Origin: Polytrichum commune
Lineage: Eukaryota; Streptophyta; Polytrichopsida; Polytrichales; Polytrichaceae
DNA length: 64,000 nt
Direction: 5' to 3'
Assembly: GCA_950295325.1 (NCBI GenBank)
Contig: OX485805.1
Location: 16,419,501-16,483,500 of the forward strand
A program made the translations under genes and the position numbers. Position 1 is the first letter of the stretch; every line of letters starts with the position of its first letter. The notes beneath the pieces are model-generated. The model was not told the origin of the DNA, searched no databases, and saw nothing but the letters and a program-made list of their open reading frames with translations. Positions 1 to 12,340 of this stretch are shown here, piece after piece.

Positions 1-189
1 GACCACATACTAAGGACCACGTACACTTTTATTCGTGATTTTTCTTCTCGGTTCCAAGTACCTCCCGCCTTCAATTTGACGGTGTGGCAGCTCACCCATC
101 ATAATCCCTTCTCTCTAAGTGTATTATTGTACAAGAACGTCATGCTCTAGAGCTGGAAAGCCCTAAACAGAGTCACGGAAACGCCGCTG

Positions 190-1190
190 TCCCCAGTCTT
201 CCAGTAAGTTGTTTAAAAGTGTCCGGAGAGTTTTGGGCATAATCGGTCAAAATCCTAGTACATAATATTCTCTAGTATGAATGTGGGGAATATTCTGTGG
301 AGTACTGCCAGTCTCACATAACGTTGTTATGCATCTGAACAATGTCATGTGGTTTCAAGTCCAACTGGTTACATATTTGTAATCTTCAATTTTTCTTTAT
401 AAAATGTGAGGTGTATTGCATTGGCTCCTCTCCAATGATAAGTCATTTTCTTGAACTTCAACCAATCATTTCTCAAACTCAACCAATTCGTCTATAACTA
501 CATTGTTTTGTCCAATTAGTGTGGGTGGGAAAATTCATGTGTGTTGGAAATTAGTGTGGTCCACATTAATTTATTGGTACTTGCCTTGGTAAGCATCATT
601 TTGGATGATTTTTTTGCTACCATCTCAAACACTTCATCCGTGTACGTTAGGGTTCTTTGTGCTACGCGATTGGACAAAAATTAGGTTTGAGCACAATTTT
701 GAGCAGACAATGTAATGTACATCTTTTCTTTGTTGCCAAGCTTAATGGAGGAGGAGGAACCGCTTTACATTGACATAATTAAGTAGGTATCTATCTTTAG
801 TGTTATACATGTTGTCTTGCAACTCATATATATAGTTAGGTTGCACTTGTAATTTTTGTCTTTGATAGATAAGAAGGCTAATTATTGGGTTTTGCGCTGA
901 GATGTTCTGAGTTACTAGATTTCAGTTATCAATATTGTTCATCTTTGAATTTTCGGCATACCCTGCCAATGCACATGTTCGATTGACAATAGTTGCAAAA
1001 TACAATTGGACGAAGATTTAAATCCTCATCCAAAGATACAAACGAAAAAACCCACACTGATTTTTCACACTGAAAATTACATTGGACCACTTTAAAATAT
1101 AATCTCAAAATAATGTGCGTAATTGGGAATTAGTGTGGCTCACGCTAATTAGACAAAACAAATGTAGTGGTCGGTTCTTCCCGTTCATTG
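190..1190. repeat. Dispersed repeat family R1, copy 1 (interrupted)
   Basis: A degenerate copy of a sequence also present at about 20070-20272 (inside element A) and, more weakly, at 6280-6512. Shared landmarks in order are a GGCATAAYCGGT block, TCTTGAACTTCAACC, TTTCTCAAACTCAACC and a closing CGGTTCTTCCC block followed by a TCATTGG string. In this copy the last two landmarks are separated by a foreign 670-bp insertion (498-1167), while the copy at 20070-20272 has the uninterrupted order. Family identity is unknown. Confidence 0.6.
498..1167. mobile_element. MITE-like insertion in R1 copy 1
   Basis: The ends are inverted copies: CTACATTGTTTTGTCCAATT at the left and the complement of CTACATTTGTTTTGTCTAAT at the right. 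The uninterrupted relative near 20250 serves as an approximate empty site. No coding sequence is seen inside. I could not define the target duplication, so the superfamily is open. Confidence 0.5.
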
Positions 1191-1478
1191 GGTTATTAAT
1201 GCCATTATTGTTTATTGTGTGAATAACATTTGTGGCGGTGACCATGGACTTTAAAATAATGCCATGCCCGCCCATGATGGCCGCCTCCATATCATTTCCA
1301 GGCCTGCTCCCCCCCCACCCCAGCTCGCAGAGTCTTTTGTAACCAAAGACAAAATCATGTAGTCATACGCATGCAGTTCAATGATCACCACCTTCAAAGG
1401 CTGGGGTTACAAAATATGGTCACATATTTTTATGTTTCACAGGATCAAACCAATGTAACTACCGACACATTTTGCTGT

Positions 1479-1573
1479 CATAACATTATTCAGATCCAAA
1501 ACAATGTTCTGTGGGACTGACAATATTCCATGGAATATTTTTCATATTCAGACTGAATCTGAATAATGTTATG
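1479..1573. other. Perfect 17-bp inverted repeat (hairpin)
   Basis: CATAACATTATTCAGAT at 1479-1495 is repeated as its exact reverse complement at 1557-1573, leaving a loop of about 61 bases. Nothing else is recognised between 1191 and 2291. Confidence 0.6.
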
Positions 1574-2291
1574 GTAGGAACAATTGCGTCACAAATGAAT
1601 TCTATGCAGATCTTTTGTTTGTGAAAATATACTAGACATCTGACGTATTTAGGAGGGATTCACCTATCAGATCTGACCGTTGGATCAGATTGGGAGTTGT
1701 GTCATCCGTTAACCAATTGTAAATCACAAAGAATGGCATGTCAAGTTATAGAAGTGGAGTGGAAATGGATAGGGTGTAGGAGGTCAAAGTGAAGATTATT
1801 AGTGTCTCGGAGTGGTCACATTTTGCATAGATCCTCCCAATTTGTATGTTCCCTCACTTATTCCAAATAAGAGAGATGTCATGTTCCACGTGAACTTTGC
1901 CGTGACATTAAGACATAAGTCATTGTTTTTATGAACAATCACAACATGTTTATTTCCAACCCTTGGCTGTATTATTCTCTTACCTAGGATAAATGGTAAG
2001 TTCAACTTAGCAATGCTATGCTAAAGTTTTAAAATACATAGTCCATTCTCATTGTCACACATGTATTTAGGAATGTCCTTTCTTAATTATATTGAGCCAA
2101 GTTGTCATATATTGCTCAAATATAGTTGTCCAATCAAGAAGAGTGGTAGACACATAAGACTCATGTATCTTAATCACATGTTTACTAGTCTTTGTGTTGG
2201 CCCTTACCAAATTATCGTACTATTTTCTAAGTTGTTGAAGAAATAAACATCTATGAATTGACCAGCATCTTGTGCCAAATGTTAAGAGAGA

Positions 2292-3364
2292 CTACACCAA
2301 GTATGATGTTTTATGTCACTATGGTAACTTTTTGGATGACACCTATTTATGAATAAATGAACAAGTATTGTCATGGATGATGGATGAGTTCATCCATTGG
2401 CCCAAAACCCTGCCTTCTCTTGTCAACAACTTGTGATGAAATACTGTCATGGATGATTGAAATTTGGATGAAAATCCACTTGGTAAGTGACAGTAATTGC
2501 AATACTGTAAATCTATAATCCCCCCAAATAAATTACAAGGAATGACAAATTATGTTGGGTTAACATTTAGTGTTGGTGACACTATACCACAATTGACAAT
2601 TACTATTGAGCAAGACACATAGAATTGATGGGGGTTCTCTAAATACCCCTGACGAGCGTTGCAAGGCAGCGGGCATGGGCAACACCAAAAAAGCCAGAGC
2701 CTCGGTTTCTCGAGCCTAGCTTGCCCCGACCTTGGCCTGACCATTGCATTCTTGAAGAGGCCTAATTAAGCGGAGGCATGTTACTTAATTAGGCCCCCCT
2801 GAGCCTGGCATGATACACTTAATTACATTTAATCACACTTAATTAGTTTGAATGTGTATGAATACTTTGTGAAAGTAGAAGGTATTACCTAAACTATTAT
2901 AAAATAAGCATACTAACATAAAACATTGATCATTTTAGTTCCATTTTAGAATGACAAAGACCCTTTTAATGATAAGTCACAAAAATTATAACCTTAGTGC
3001 TAATGAGGGTTTTGTAATGTTTTTGACTTCCAGATTAATTACATGCTTTATTCTTGGTTTCATTTCGAAAAGGAAATCCCAATCAATTGCTTATTTACTC
3101 AATGAAAGTGAATATATATATATATATATATATATACATAATTTTGAACTTTGAAGGTGAAGTGCACTCAATATGGGTTATATGGACAAGCAGCCTTCTA
3201 GAATGCAAGGGTTGGGCCAGGCTCGGGGCAGGCTAGGCTCGGGAGACCGAGGCTCTGGGTTTTTCGGTGCTGCCCCTGCCCATCACCCTGACAAGTGCAT
3301 CGCTCGTCGGGGGTATAGAGAGAGAGCCCCGAATTGATGACACTAAATATCATATTTAGTGTAG
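2292..3364. repeat. Dispersed TIR repeat R2, copy 1, carrying a nested element
   Basis: This matches the stretch at about 6969-7341 over nearly its whole length once the insertion at 2631-3330 is removed. The left end CTACACCAAGTATGAT resembles the complement of the right end (ATATCATATTTAGTGTAG), so it is probably a short non-autonomous TIR element of about 370 bp. It has no coding potential. Confidence 0.6.
2622..3339. mobile_element. 700-bp non-autonomous element with ~130-bp TIRs and 9-bp TSD
   Basis: The 9-bp direct repeat GAATTGATG lies at 2622-2630 and 3331-3339. Between them, 2631-3330 starts with GGGGTTCTCTAAATACCCC and ends with the complement of GGGGCTCTCTCTCTATACCC; the inverted similarity runs on for about 130 bp on each side. 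Long TIRs with a 9-bp duplication fit a Mutator-type non-autonomous element. The arms are GC-rich against an AT-rich centre that contains a (TA)n run near 3113-3135. It is nested in R2 copy 1, so it is the younger of the two. Confidence 0.75.
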
Positions 3365-3599
3365 TTACTTGTACAATCACAGCCGTGGAGTCTTGGTAGT
3401 GCACTGGCAAGATTTATCAGCTGCCAAGTACATTGAAGGGGCGTGTGAATCCCCGTGTGTACTTTGTGAGATGAAATGTGGGCGTCTTTAATTAAAGGTT
3501 GGAGTTGGCCAAAGTTGCGGCACAAACCATGGCCCCCGGGCAATGTATTTATGGTGCCACTGCAATTGTGCATCACAAAATCCTCCTCCATCCTTGTGC

Positions 3600-4530
3600 A
3601 AGTCACCATGATTGAAAACGGAAATGGGTTCATGGCATTGGCACGTTACTTGTTGCTACACGAATCTAGCTTAGCTAGACTCCCAATGGACGATGGATAG
3701 CAACCTTGTGAACTAGGTAACGGATGCAAGGAGTCCTCCCTCCCACAGGTGTAGGTAGGTGGTTGTTGGTGAGGTAGGTACCAAATGCCTACAACAATTG
3801 GATGTGGTTGGACGTCACAATCCAAAAGTTGTCGTGTTTGGAAATGGGAAATGGAGTTATGACATTGGCATGTGACTTGTTGTTGCTACATGAAACTCTT
3901 CCAGTGGATGTTGGATGGCACATTGGATGACAACCTTACACACCAGATGATGGGATGTGAGGAGCCCTCCCACGGGATGTAGTAGGTGTCCAACTGGTGA
4001 GATACATATTGGACGCCTACTATGACCGATGTAGGGCAACATATGTCCAATTTTTTCAAAGTGGATTCATGACATTGGCATGTCACTTGTTGCTACACAA
4101 AACTCTTCTTTTGTGAATGTTGGATGGCACATTAATTAACAACCTTATGAACTAGGTAATGAAAGTGAGGAACCCCTATGACAGGGTGTATAGTAGGCAT
4201 CCATACGGTTGGGCATAATTCATATGTATGTTACAACTCTTGCCAAGGTGACACATGTCCACAAGTGGCGAGTCATCATGATTGAGAATTGAGCAGAATC
4301 ATGACATTGGCATGTCACTTGTTGCTACATGAAATTCTTTTGATGGATGTTGGATGAGACACATGGTAACAACCTTATAAATTAGAGAATGGATGTGAAG
4401 AACCCTTGCCACGGGCAGTAGTAGGCACTCAACTAGCAAAATAGGTACTAGGTGCCTACAAAAACCGTTGGTGAAGTGATGCCATATGTTCATCAACGGA
4501 CTTAAGTGATCATGTAACAACAAGGGGGCA
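3600..4530. repeat. Degenerate tandem repeat, units of about 210-230 bp, four copies
   Basis: A GACATTGGCATG-like string followed by a GTTGCTACA string recurs near 3632, 3860, 4069 and 4297. Each is followed by similar GATGTTGGATG and GTAGGYRYYCAACT blocks. Copies differ by many substitutions, so this is old. The short open frames here on both strands are not credible genes. Confidence 0.6.
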
Positions 4531-4543
4531 TCAATTACGAGTA

Positions 4544-5259
4544 CCGTAGGTTCATAGCTGGTCCGACACTAAATAATTCAAAAAAAAAAGTCGAAATTTT
4601 TGGAATATTATTGGCATTTTTTTGCCGAATATAGAATTAATTATTTTTCAAAATTGCTAAAAAGTAAGAAATTTTTACTTCTCACTAGAGTTTTACTTAC
4701 AGTGGAAGCATATGTGAATTTTGAAAGAGAGAAGGTGCTCCTTTTGTAATCAAGCTCACCGTGTAAAGATCAAAAAATTAAAATGCGTTCATAACAGTTT
4801 TTCGGAGCTCATTTGTGCATAGAAGATCAACTTTTTTGGAATTTTGTTGGTCTTAGAAAAGTTTAGAAATCAAGTAATCTTTCACCTCCAACAAATTTTA
4901 TGTCATTTGAAGACTCTATGCAAAAGTTATGCATGTTATAAAAATGAAGTCTAACTTGGTGCTTCACCTCAAAGTTTACACATCCCATATGCATTGTTGA
5001 ACACAACTCCACTCTACTTGCATAAAGCACAGAGCATTCTCAACTCTTCACTCACATCTTACTTGTCATTCAATGCAAGAGAGATGTACAAGATATAAGC
5101 TTAAATAAAAAGTAAAAAATGAATTTAAGCTGAATTTTTAAAAATTAAAAGAGAAAATTGCCAAAAATATGAATATATTGTTTTTAGGTGCCGAACCTAC
5201 TTTTTGAACTTTAATTAATTATTCGGCTAACATGTGTCGAACCAGCTATGAACCTACGG
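4544..5259. mobile_element. TIR element with possible TA target duplication
   Basis: The left end CCGTAGGTTCATAGCTGG is repeated inverted at the right end (complement ending at 5259), followed on both sides by a CGACAC block, giving about 26 bp of near-perfect TIR. TA dinucleotides flank both ends (4542-4543 and 5260-5261), as expected of Tc1/mariner-like elements, but a 2-bp duplication is weak evidence. The interior is very AT-rich with no open frame of note. Confidence 0.6.
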
Positions 5260-5261
5260 TA

Positions 5262-6279
5262 ATAAAAATGACTCGTCAAATCTAATGAGGAATTGCTTGG
5301 CCTGACCACTAAGCAATTTTCTCAACTTGGCAGGTCTACTGAAACAACTTATTACAAGAAGCAGCTAGATAAAGTGACTATTTCGCGCTGGAGGATCATA
5401 TACATAATGTATGCACAACTGATAAAAGTATTATTTCAATGTCAATTCAGAGCAGGGTTCGGGAGATTTTTAAGCTCAACTAGCTAAAATCCGCCCCTTC
5501 ACAACTTCTACCGGTCTTTTCAAGATTTGACCAGTTGCAAACTTGTTGCCATTAATTTGGACCGGCCAATATCCTATATTTTTTTTCAAGTGTCGGCTAA
5601 TTTCCTTTTCATGGTAATGACAATTGGCCAAAAACTTGGGCATTGATAAGTAAGCTGGTTTTCAATGTAGCAAAATTCTATCTACAAACAACATATACCA
5701 TTCAACAACAACGTCCAAAGAACATATCAACATACAACAATAATATGTAATGATATCAACATCCAACAACAATGATCAACAAGTCATTACATACATGAAA
5801 CAACAACAATGATCAACAATTTATCCATAGCAGGAGTTGAACTTGAAATAACCCATCAACCGGTTGATGGCCATGGATTTACTCTTCTATCATACCTAGG
5901 TCTTAAAACCTCATATTAGATTTGAGGCCACAACATGATAAAAGAGTAACCTAGCATACCATACTATATACAAAAATGAAATTCATCAACTATTCGAGTC
6001 AAAATCAACAGTATCATCTTCACCTTCAAGAGGAAAACGCCCTGAAAGGTATCTATGTGGATGTGAAAACAACCATCTAAACTTTGTAGAGTTCCTCCAT
6101 AAAGCTATGGCTTTTGTTTGTACGTTATCAAGATCACCATGAAGATCTTTCATAGACACACGCATAATACATTCTAAACGCTAGCCGTCAACAATGAAAT
6201 GCAATAATGAAGCAAAAGCTTCGCCTATCCACCATTCACCAAATCGCTACAAGCCTACAACAAACACATAACCCAAACC
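5262..6279. other. Non-coding stretch, nothing recognised
   Basis: Only short open frames and a CAA-rich, low-complexity run near 5690-5830. I see no gene, RNA or element boundary. Confidence 0.4.
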
Positions 6280-6512
6280 CTAGAACCAGATGATATCCGG
6301 CCCTAGATGAATCAAACCGGATGAAATCCACTTGTTTCACAATTCATCCGGATAGAAATCCTCCTCCTCAAAATGGTTGCCGGTTGAAATCCGTTTTTAT
6401 TTTTAAAGCATTGGTTTCACATCCTCCACTTTCCCAATTCAACCGGACTTTTCACAAAATCAACCGGCCGCCATTACACCAAATACCGGTTCTTCCCGGA
6501 CGTTGATTCAGA
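6280..6512. repeat. Dispersed repeat family R1, copy 3
   Basis: Rich in CCGG-containing words (AACCGGATGAAATCC, GCCGGTTGAAATCC) and closed by ACCGGTTCTTCCCGG. This resembles the end blocks of R1 at 1168-1190 and 20250-20272. The relation is visible in word order, but the copy is diverged. Confidence 0.4.
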
Positions 6513-6968
6513 GTGAACTTGACAAGGTTTGTATCGTGTTTTACCAGAGTCCGGATTGTCTGAGAAATTTTGTAGCTAAAGATTTTCCATTCTGGTGAAT
6601 GACATAGATTGACCAGCTCAAGGGTCAACATTGGAGCTCAAATGTACAGAAGCTACAAACAAAGTGTAGTTAGAACCAGTAATTAAATTTCAAATCAGGT
6701 TCATTAATGCCGGCAAGTTGATATCAAAACTGAATCCAATTAACTTGTCCCAGCTTAATGAGATGATTTGTCTTCAAGGTTTATTAAGGTCAAGTGTGAC
6801 AAATTATGTATTTTGCTCTTGAATTGAAAGACATGTGGAACTGACATCAAGTTTGACTTTCGAGCATATAATGTCAATTACTAGTTTCTATCTGTTACAC
6901 ATGAGATGCTGGCGAGAGGGAATTATCATATATGAGCATACCTCTCATCCATCCAACATAGAAATTGC

Positions 6969-7341
6969 ACTAGTTATGATATTTAGTGTCATATGGCATT
7001 TTATGTTACTATGGTAACTTTGTGGATGATACTTCTTATGAATAAGTGAACAAATATTGTCATGGGTGATGGATGACTTCACCCATTGGCCAAACCCCTA
7101 CCAACTCTTTCAACAACTTGTGATTAAATAGTGTCATGAATGATTGAAATTTGGATTAAAAAATCACTTGGTAAGTGACAGTAATTGCAACAATGTAAAT
7201 TTTTAATCCCCCAAAATTTCACAAGGAATGACAAATAATGTTTGGTTAACAAATAGTGTTGGTGACACTACAACATGGTTTACAATTAGTATTGAGCAAG
7301 ACAACTAAAATTGGTCACACTGAATATCATATTTAGTGTAG
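6969..7341. repeat. Dispersed TIR repeat R2, copy 2
   Basis: Uninterrupted relative of 2292-3364. The block from TTATGTTACTATGGTAACTT to GTGACAGTAATTGCAA and the terminal ATATCATATTTAGTGTAG are shared. No gene is seen between 6513 and 8085. Confidence 0.55.
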
Positions 7342-8085
7342 ATCCCCTGTAGGTTTGTTGCTGATCCATCTTAAATGACCTGATTCGAGGTCTTCAGAAA
7401 ATGACTTAGACTAATTCAGGGTCTTCAAAAACTAATTCTGATGTCAAATCAACTAAAAAAAGTAAACCTCCAGGCAGCATATTATTTCAGGGCTTTTATG
7501 TTGGATAAATGAGAGATACGCTCATATACTATACTTCCCTATCTGCTGAGGTGCTTTGGTGAAAGCAAAAAGTCTCAGTGATGCGGCTCTGTAAGAGTCT
7601 AAGGATTCTCAAGTATTCTCAAGAGTGTCTGCACTGGAAACGGGTCAAATTGTAAGGTTCTCCCATATGTCTGTATGTCTCTACTGGTTACAATGTGACA
7701 TAAGGTGAGTCAAATAGCCAAATTTGAATAATAGATACTGATATAAACCAATCCCCAAATGTATTTCTGCTGTAGATATATATAAGGCAAAAGTATTCTT
7801 TGCTCACTCCCACCTCACTAATTTGAAATGTATACACTTTGATATACATGCATTATCATAGTCTGGACTTCAATATCCAGATGATACACCTCAGTTACTA
7901 GACACCTTCATGTCTAATTTTGGAGCAAACCATGTACAAAAGGGAGGACAAGCGCTTAGTAATAACTGGTGTGCAAGTATCTTTATACAATCTTCTCATG
8001 TGGTATTCCAATAACATGCAGAAAGATGTGTAACTACTGAATAAAGTTTGGCAGTTTCAGACATTGGTTTCAAAGAACTTCAACC

Positions 8086-11000
8086 TCAAGATGTTGCAGT
8101 TGATGGTTGGATAATGAGTCGATCGATATCCATTGTCGAGCTCTGTCACATCCCACAAGCCAATGGTTTTTATGTAGACTGCCGGACTAAGTATAATGTG
8201 TTGGGCTAGATAAGGTTTTACTGCTATTTTAGAGAGCCTGAACCTTCTAGAAGTACTCTACATTCCTCTGCAGAAGACAGACTGATTGAATGTACTCTCC
8301 ATTCAGAAGCAAGAAGCATTGCACTGCCAGTAGACTGTGACATTCAGTTCACTTTGTCAAACTTAAGTAGCCCCAAATTTGAGTAGCTGCAGAAGATGAA
8401 GAGATGACTTCGATGTGAATTACAGTGTTGCTTCATATTCAAGTTAGTCAAATTCTATATGTAATTCTTAAGCAGACATCACAAGAATCAGAGGGGCCTT
8501 AAAGAATATTGCCTCCTTTCAAAGGTGAACACCTTGAATGGGCACAGACAAGCCAGCCCCAGCTAATCTCCCCCAAGAGCAGGTCCCTAGGTACGCACAT
8601 AGTTAATTAAAAAGATCTGATTCACCAAAGTACTCCCACTGTAATTGAGTGGACCATAGGGTAAGGTGCACCAGAAATCAAGTGCTAAGAAGATTCCTCA
8701 TTCGAGCATTATTTGAGCATTATTCCAGACTAAGGCAACTTCACCTTGGAGTTTCCATAGGATCCGAATTTAGGCCTTGGGTTTAAGCCACCCCAAGTAG
8801 CTACAACTAACGAAACAACAGCACTAAGGACACATGGGAAAGGCAAAGACTAGATAACCTTAATCTGAGATCCGATATTCTGTCTTGCAAATTGAGGCCA
8901 CATTAGCACCACTCACTATCTCAAACCTTGGACCTGGACCTTGGTGTAAACTCCTTGGGTCCAGAATTCTGCTCTCAACCAATAAGATAGCTTGGTTTTA
9001 AAGTTTCTTTGATCTTGGACCCTAGTGTAAACCCACCCTTACTCGAAGTACAAGGGAAACCATTCTTGGGCACACATACCTGGTTAACAATTGTCAGAAT
9101 AGCAGAAGCCACATCATCTGGACTAAGAGCATTCTTTGGCATTGTGTTGCCTTGACCAGCTGGGCCATCCCACCTGTGTAACAAATGCATTATAAAGTAA
9201 GTGAGGTATTCGAATCTTATTTCAAGAAATAGGAAAAGGGAGATAGATCACACAGGTTTGGAGCTTTGTCCGCTAAAACACTTGTCAAACTCACCATATT
9301 CATTGTAAGGCAGTAAGCCCCCCTTTGCACTAGAGAGGTTGAAAGCTCGAAGAAAAGAGCCTTCTCATTGGTGGGGAGCCTCTTACTCGTGCTTATTCAA
9401 TAAAATTCAATTACATGAGATCTCAATAAGAGAGGTTACACTTTGTAAAAGGCTTACAATGCTGAAATGGCCGCCTTGATATATCCCATGTGGAACAACT
9501 ACAACAAGCTTTTGATCATAATTGACAAGATCTAGGTCAAAGACCTAAGCTACCTCCACAAGGTTCATAGCCTAGGATTGCCGAGAGCTTCAGCTCTCAA
9601 TTTATGAGCCCCAAGACAATGGGCTTTCAAGCATTCTTTGGCTTGTCATGAATGATTCTTAGTATCATAGCCCCCTTGATATCTCACTTGAGAAACCATT
9701 GAGAGCTTGAAGATTGGCCAAGCTCTTAATAATTTGAACTGTAAATGAAAGCCTGTCAACTCCAAGTATCAAACTCCCGAAAATTGCAACAAAAGTTGCA
9801 AGTTCGAGCTCTAGTAATAAGGGGGCCTAAGATACCATACAGCCACAGCTTATTTGAGGACTCACCATTCTGTTGCAATGGCCCCTGGAAGTACTGTTGC
9901 AGCCTTCACACCAGTTCCCCGTAACTCTCCCCGGAGACCTTCAACCAGACCTTGGACTGCATGTTTGGTAGCACTGTAGATAGACTTTCCAGGAGCAGCC
10001 CGTTCCCCCACTACACTGCTGGTCACAACTATCTGCCCAGACTTCCGTTCCTGCAACCATCAGCAAATTACTTGTAAAAACAAATCCTCAAAAGGCACAT
10101 GATCGACACTATACGATGGAGTGTTACTCTTGCACCTTCATATACAACTAGGTCAAGGTGCAAGATTAGGGTCCCTGACATACCTTCATGTGGGGCAGGA
10201 TATGCTTGAGCCAAAGAAACACACCTCGAACATTCGTATTGAATTGCAAGTCAAAATTCTCAATTGAGATGGTTTCTATGTTTCCATGTCGACCCACTCC
10301 AGCATTTAACACTGCGACATCAATACCTCCCAGCTTCTCCATTGCCTCTGAGTACAGACGTGCTACATCCGCCTCCGTTGCCACATCCCCCAAGCCATTG
10401 TAAATATTCTGAGCCCCTGCATGTCATGACAACAATACGGTATTCAACATCTTGTGTTCAATGAAGAAAGCCATCCTCAGAAAGAGGTGAGATTCCACTG
10501 CCAACCTATGATGTCCAGTATCATACAATGGCTTAACCCATGATCACTATAACAGGATTCTCTCCATAACTAGAATTCGAAGAGAGAGAGCCTCTAAAGT
10601 CCCTTGACCTTCATTTCTTGAGAGTGGGAAGGGGTTTACAGGGCTTCCTCTCTCTCAATAATCGGTGGCAATAAGGATTTGTAGAACATATGGAGTTTGT
10701 GGGAGCATATGGTCTTACCCCAACGACACCTAGAAAGCCAATTATTGAGAGAATAATTTTCCAGTGACCATAGGAGTTGCTTGAGTAGTTGTGGTTGTGG
10801 TTGTGATTGTCATGCATCAATGCATCTAATCCCTCAAAAAAAGAGCCAAAGTATACTACAACCATCAACCATCGTGGTTCTGGTTGTGTGTTCTGATTCT
10901 GGACGGCGTTTCAAAATCACTGACTTGCTCATCGCTCAATTCAATTTAAGAATACAAGTCACATTTATTTCCTTGAATGTGATTTGCAACCAAGCAATCT

Positions 11001-11313
11001 CGGATTCGAATTACATAGAGGGGTTAAGGCTTCATTAGTCTGCTTGCAGTCTTCCCCGATTACAAGAAATTTGCATAAATTGCAAAGAAAAAAGCTGTCA
11101 AAGATCGACGTTCAAAACAGAGTGAGGATAATTCATTGAACAGGATCTGGGGTTTAAGGTTTAGGCACCTTTGCATTGCCGGGCAGCTTCTCCAAGACGC
11201 TGTTCGTTGCGACCAGTCAGGAATAAAGAATGTCCTTGGCGAGCGAGCTGGATGGCTACAGCTTTTCCCAACCCACTCGAGGCTCCCGTCACTAGCACCT
11301 TCAAACTCTTCAT
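8086..11313 (-). CDS. Classical short-chain dehydrogenase/reductase, five exons
   Basis: A complete minus-strand gene of 237 aa that probably performs NAD(P)-dependent oxidation or reduction of an alcohol/carbonyl substrate; the substrate is not deducible. Exons are 11313-11169, 10416-10184, 10050-9866, 9173-9080 and 8142-8086. All junctions are GT-AG and the phases close exactly on a TGA stop. The Rossmann dinucleotide motif TGASSGLG lies near the N-terminus, then NAGVG, the catalytic serine in VVTSSVVG and the catalytic YSATK motif. The C-terminus (near MDIDRLIIQPS) is typical of the YdfG-like/DHRS7-like SDR group and the length is normal. I chose the ATG just before KSLKVLVTG; an in-frame upstream ATG would add 11 residues. 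No transit peptide is obvious. The neighbour upstream is element A. Confidence 0.9.
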
Positions 11314-12340
11314 CGTCCCTGAAATCCCAAATTCCCAAAGAGTCATTCCTCACATCTCCACCATATGTTTCTCTGCATATCCTAATTTTGCCAAGTGATG
11401 TGGTGACATCACGATGGCATGCAAGAAGAGCATAACACAAAACATGTGCAGCGACGAAGAAGCATGGAAGAGCTCAGAAAGTCATTCAGATCAACTTTCA
11501 TCACATCTTCGCCATATGTTCTCTACATGCCAGCTACAATTGCATTATGTTGCCTCCTTACATTCTCTCCCTATTGTTTCCTTACACACACCCTAGTTTC
11601 GCCGAGTGATGTATTGACTGCATGATTAACATGCAAGAAAAGCATGACATAAAACCCGGTGCAAAGACGAAGAAGCATGGAAGACCCTCAACATTACCCA
11701 CCCAAAAGTTCCTCGAGATTGACCAAGAGCTAATTCCAATCCCCACAATCACAACGACAATCTCTTCTGAATATCTTTCTGGGATCCTCACTTCAAACTC
11801 CGACTCTCGCTATGTCCTTAAGAATGTATGCTACATGTAACAAGACTGTGTGTTTACTTCAGCTAACTTGGGGTTAACTTAATTAATTAGGTCATGTTCA
11901 ATGGATTCGCATTCCCACAAATGGCAGCCACGCGTGCATTGTGTTGCTTCCGTCAATTCTCTCCCCACTGTTTCTCTATACAAATTAATTTTACCAAATG
12001 ATAAAGTGACTGCACGATGACATGCAAGAAGAGCATAACACAAAACCGGTGCAAAGACGAAGAAAGCATGGAAGACCCTCCACATTACCCGCCAACAAAT
12101 CGCTCAAGATTAACCACGTCTTGTTCTTGTTCTCGCGAGCCGATTCCAACCCGCACAATCGGAGCGACAATCTCTTCTAAGCACCTTCCTGGGTTCCTCA
12201 CTTCGCACTTCCACTCGTAGTGCGCTTTGCAGAATGCATGCTACAAGTAGCAAGACTGTGCTTACTTCAGCTGCCTTGAGGTTGATTTAATTAAGGCATA
12301 TTCGGAGAGTGTTGATGCACCCACTTGGCCGTGTTCGCAT
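11314..12340. repeat. SDR upstream region with ~385-bp tandem duplications
   Basis: Two good copies (about 11520-11905 and 11915-12300) and partial flanking copies share ATGCAAGAARAGCATRACAY, then CGAAGAAGCATGGAAGACCC, ACGACAATCTCTTCT and CAAGACTGTG blocks. The duplications sit directly upstream of the SDR start, so they hold or displace its promoter. A (CCAT)n microsatellite lies near 12388-12415. I see no gene from here to 13099. Confidence 0.55.

Noticed and set aside
3111-3135. (TA)n run as a functional element
   Set aside because: Simple repeat inside the non-autonomous element at 2631-3330.
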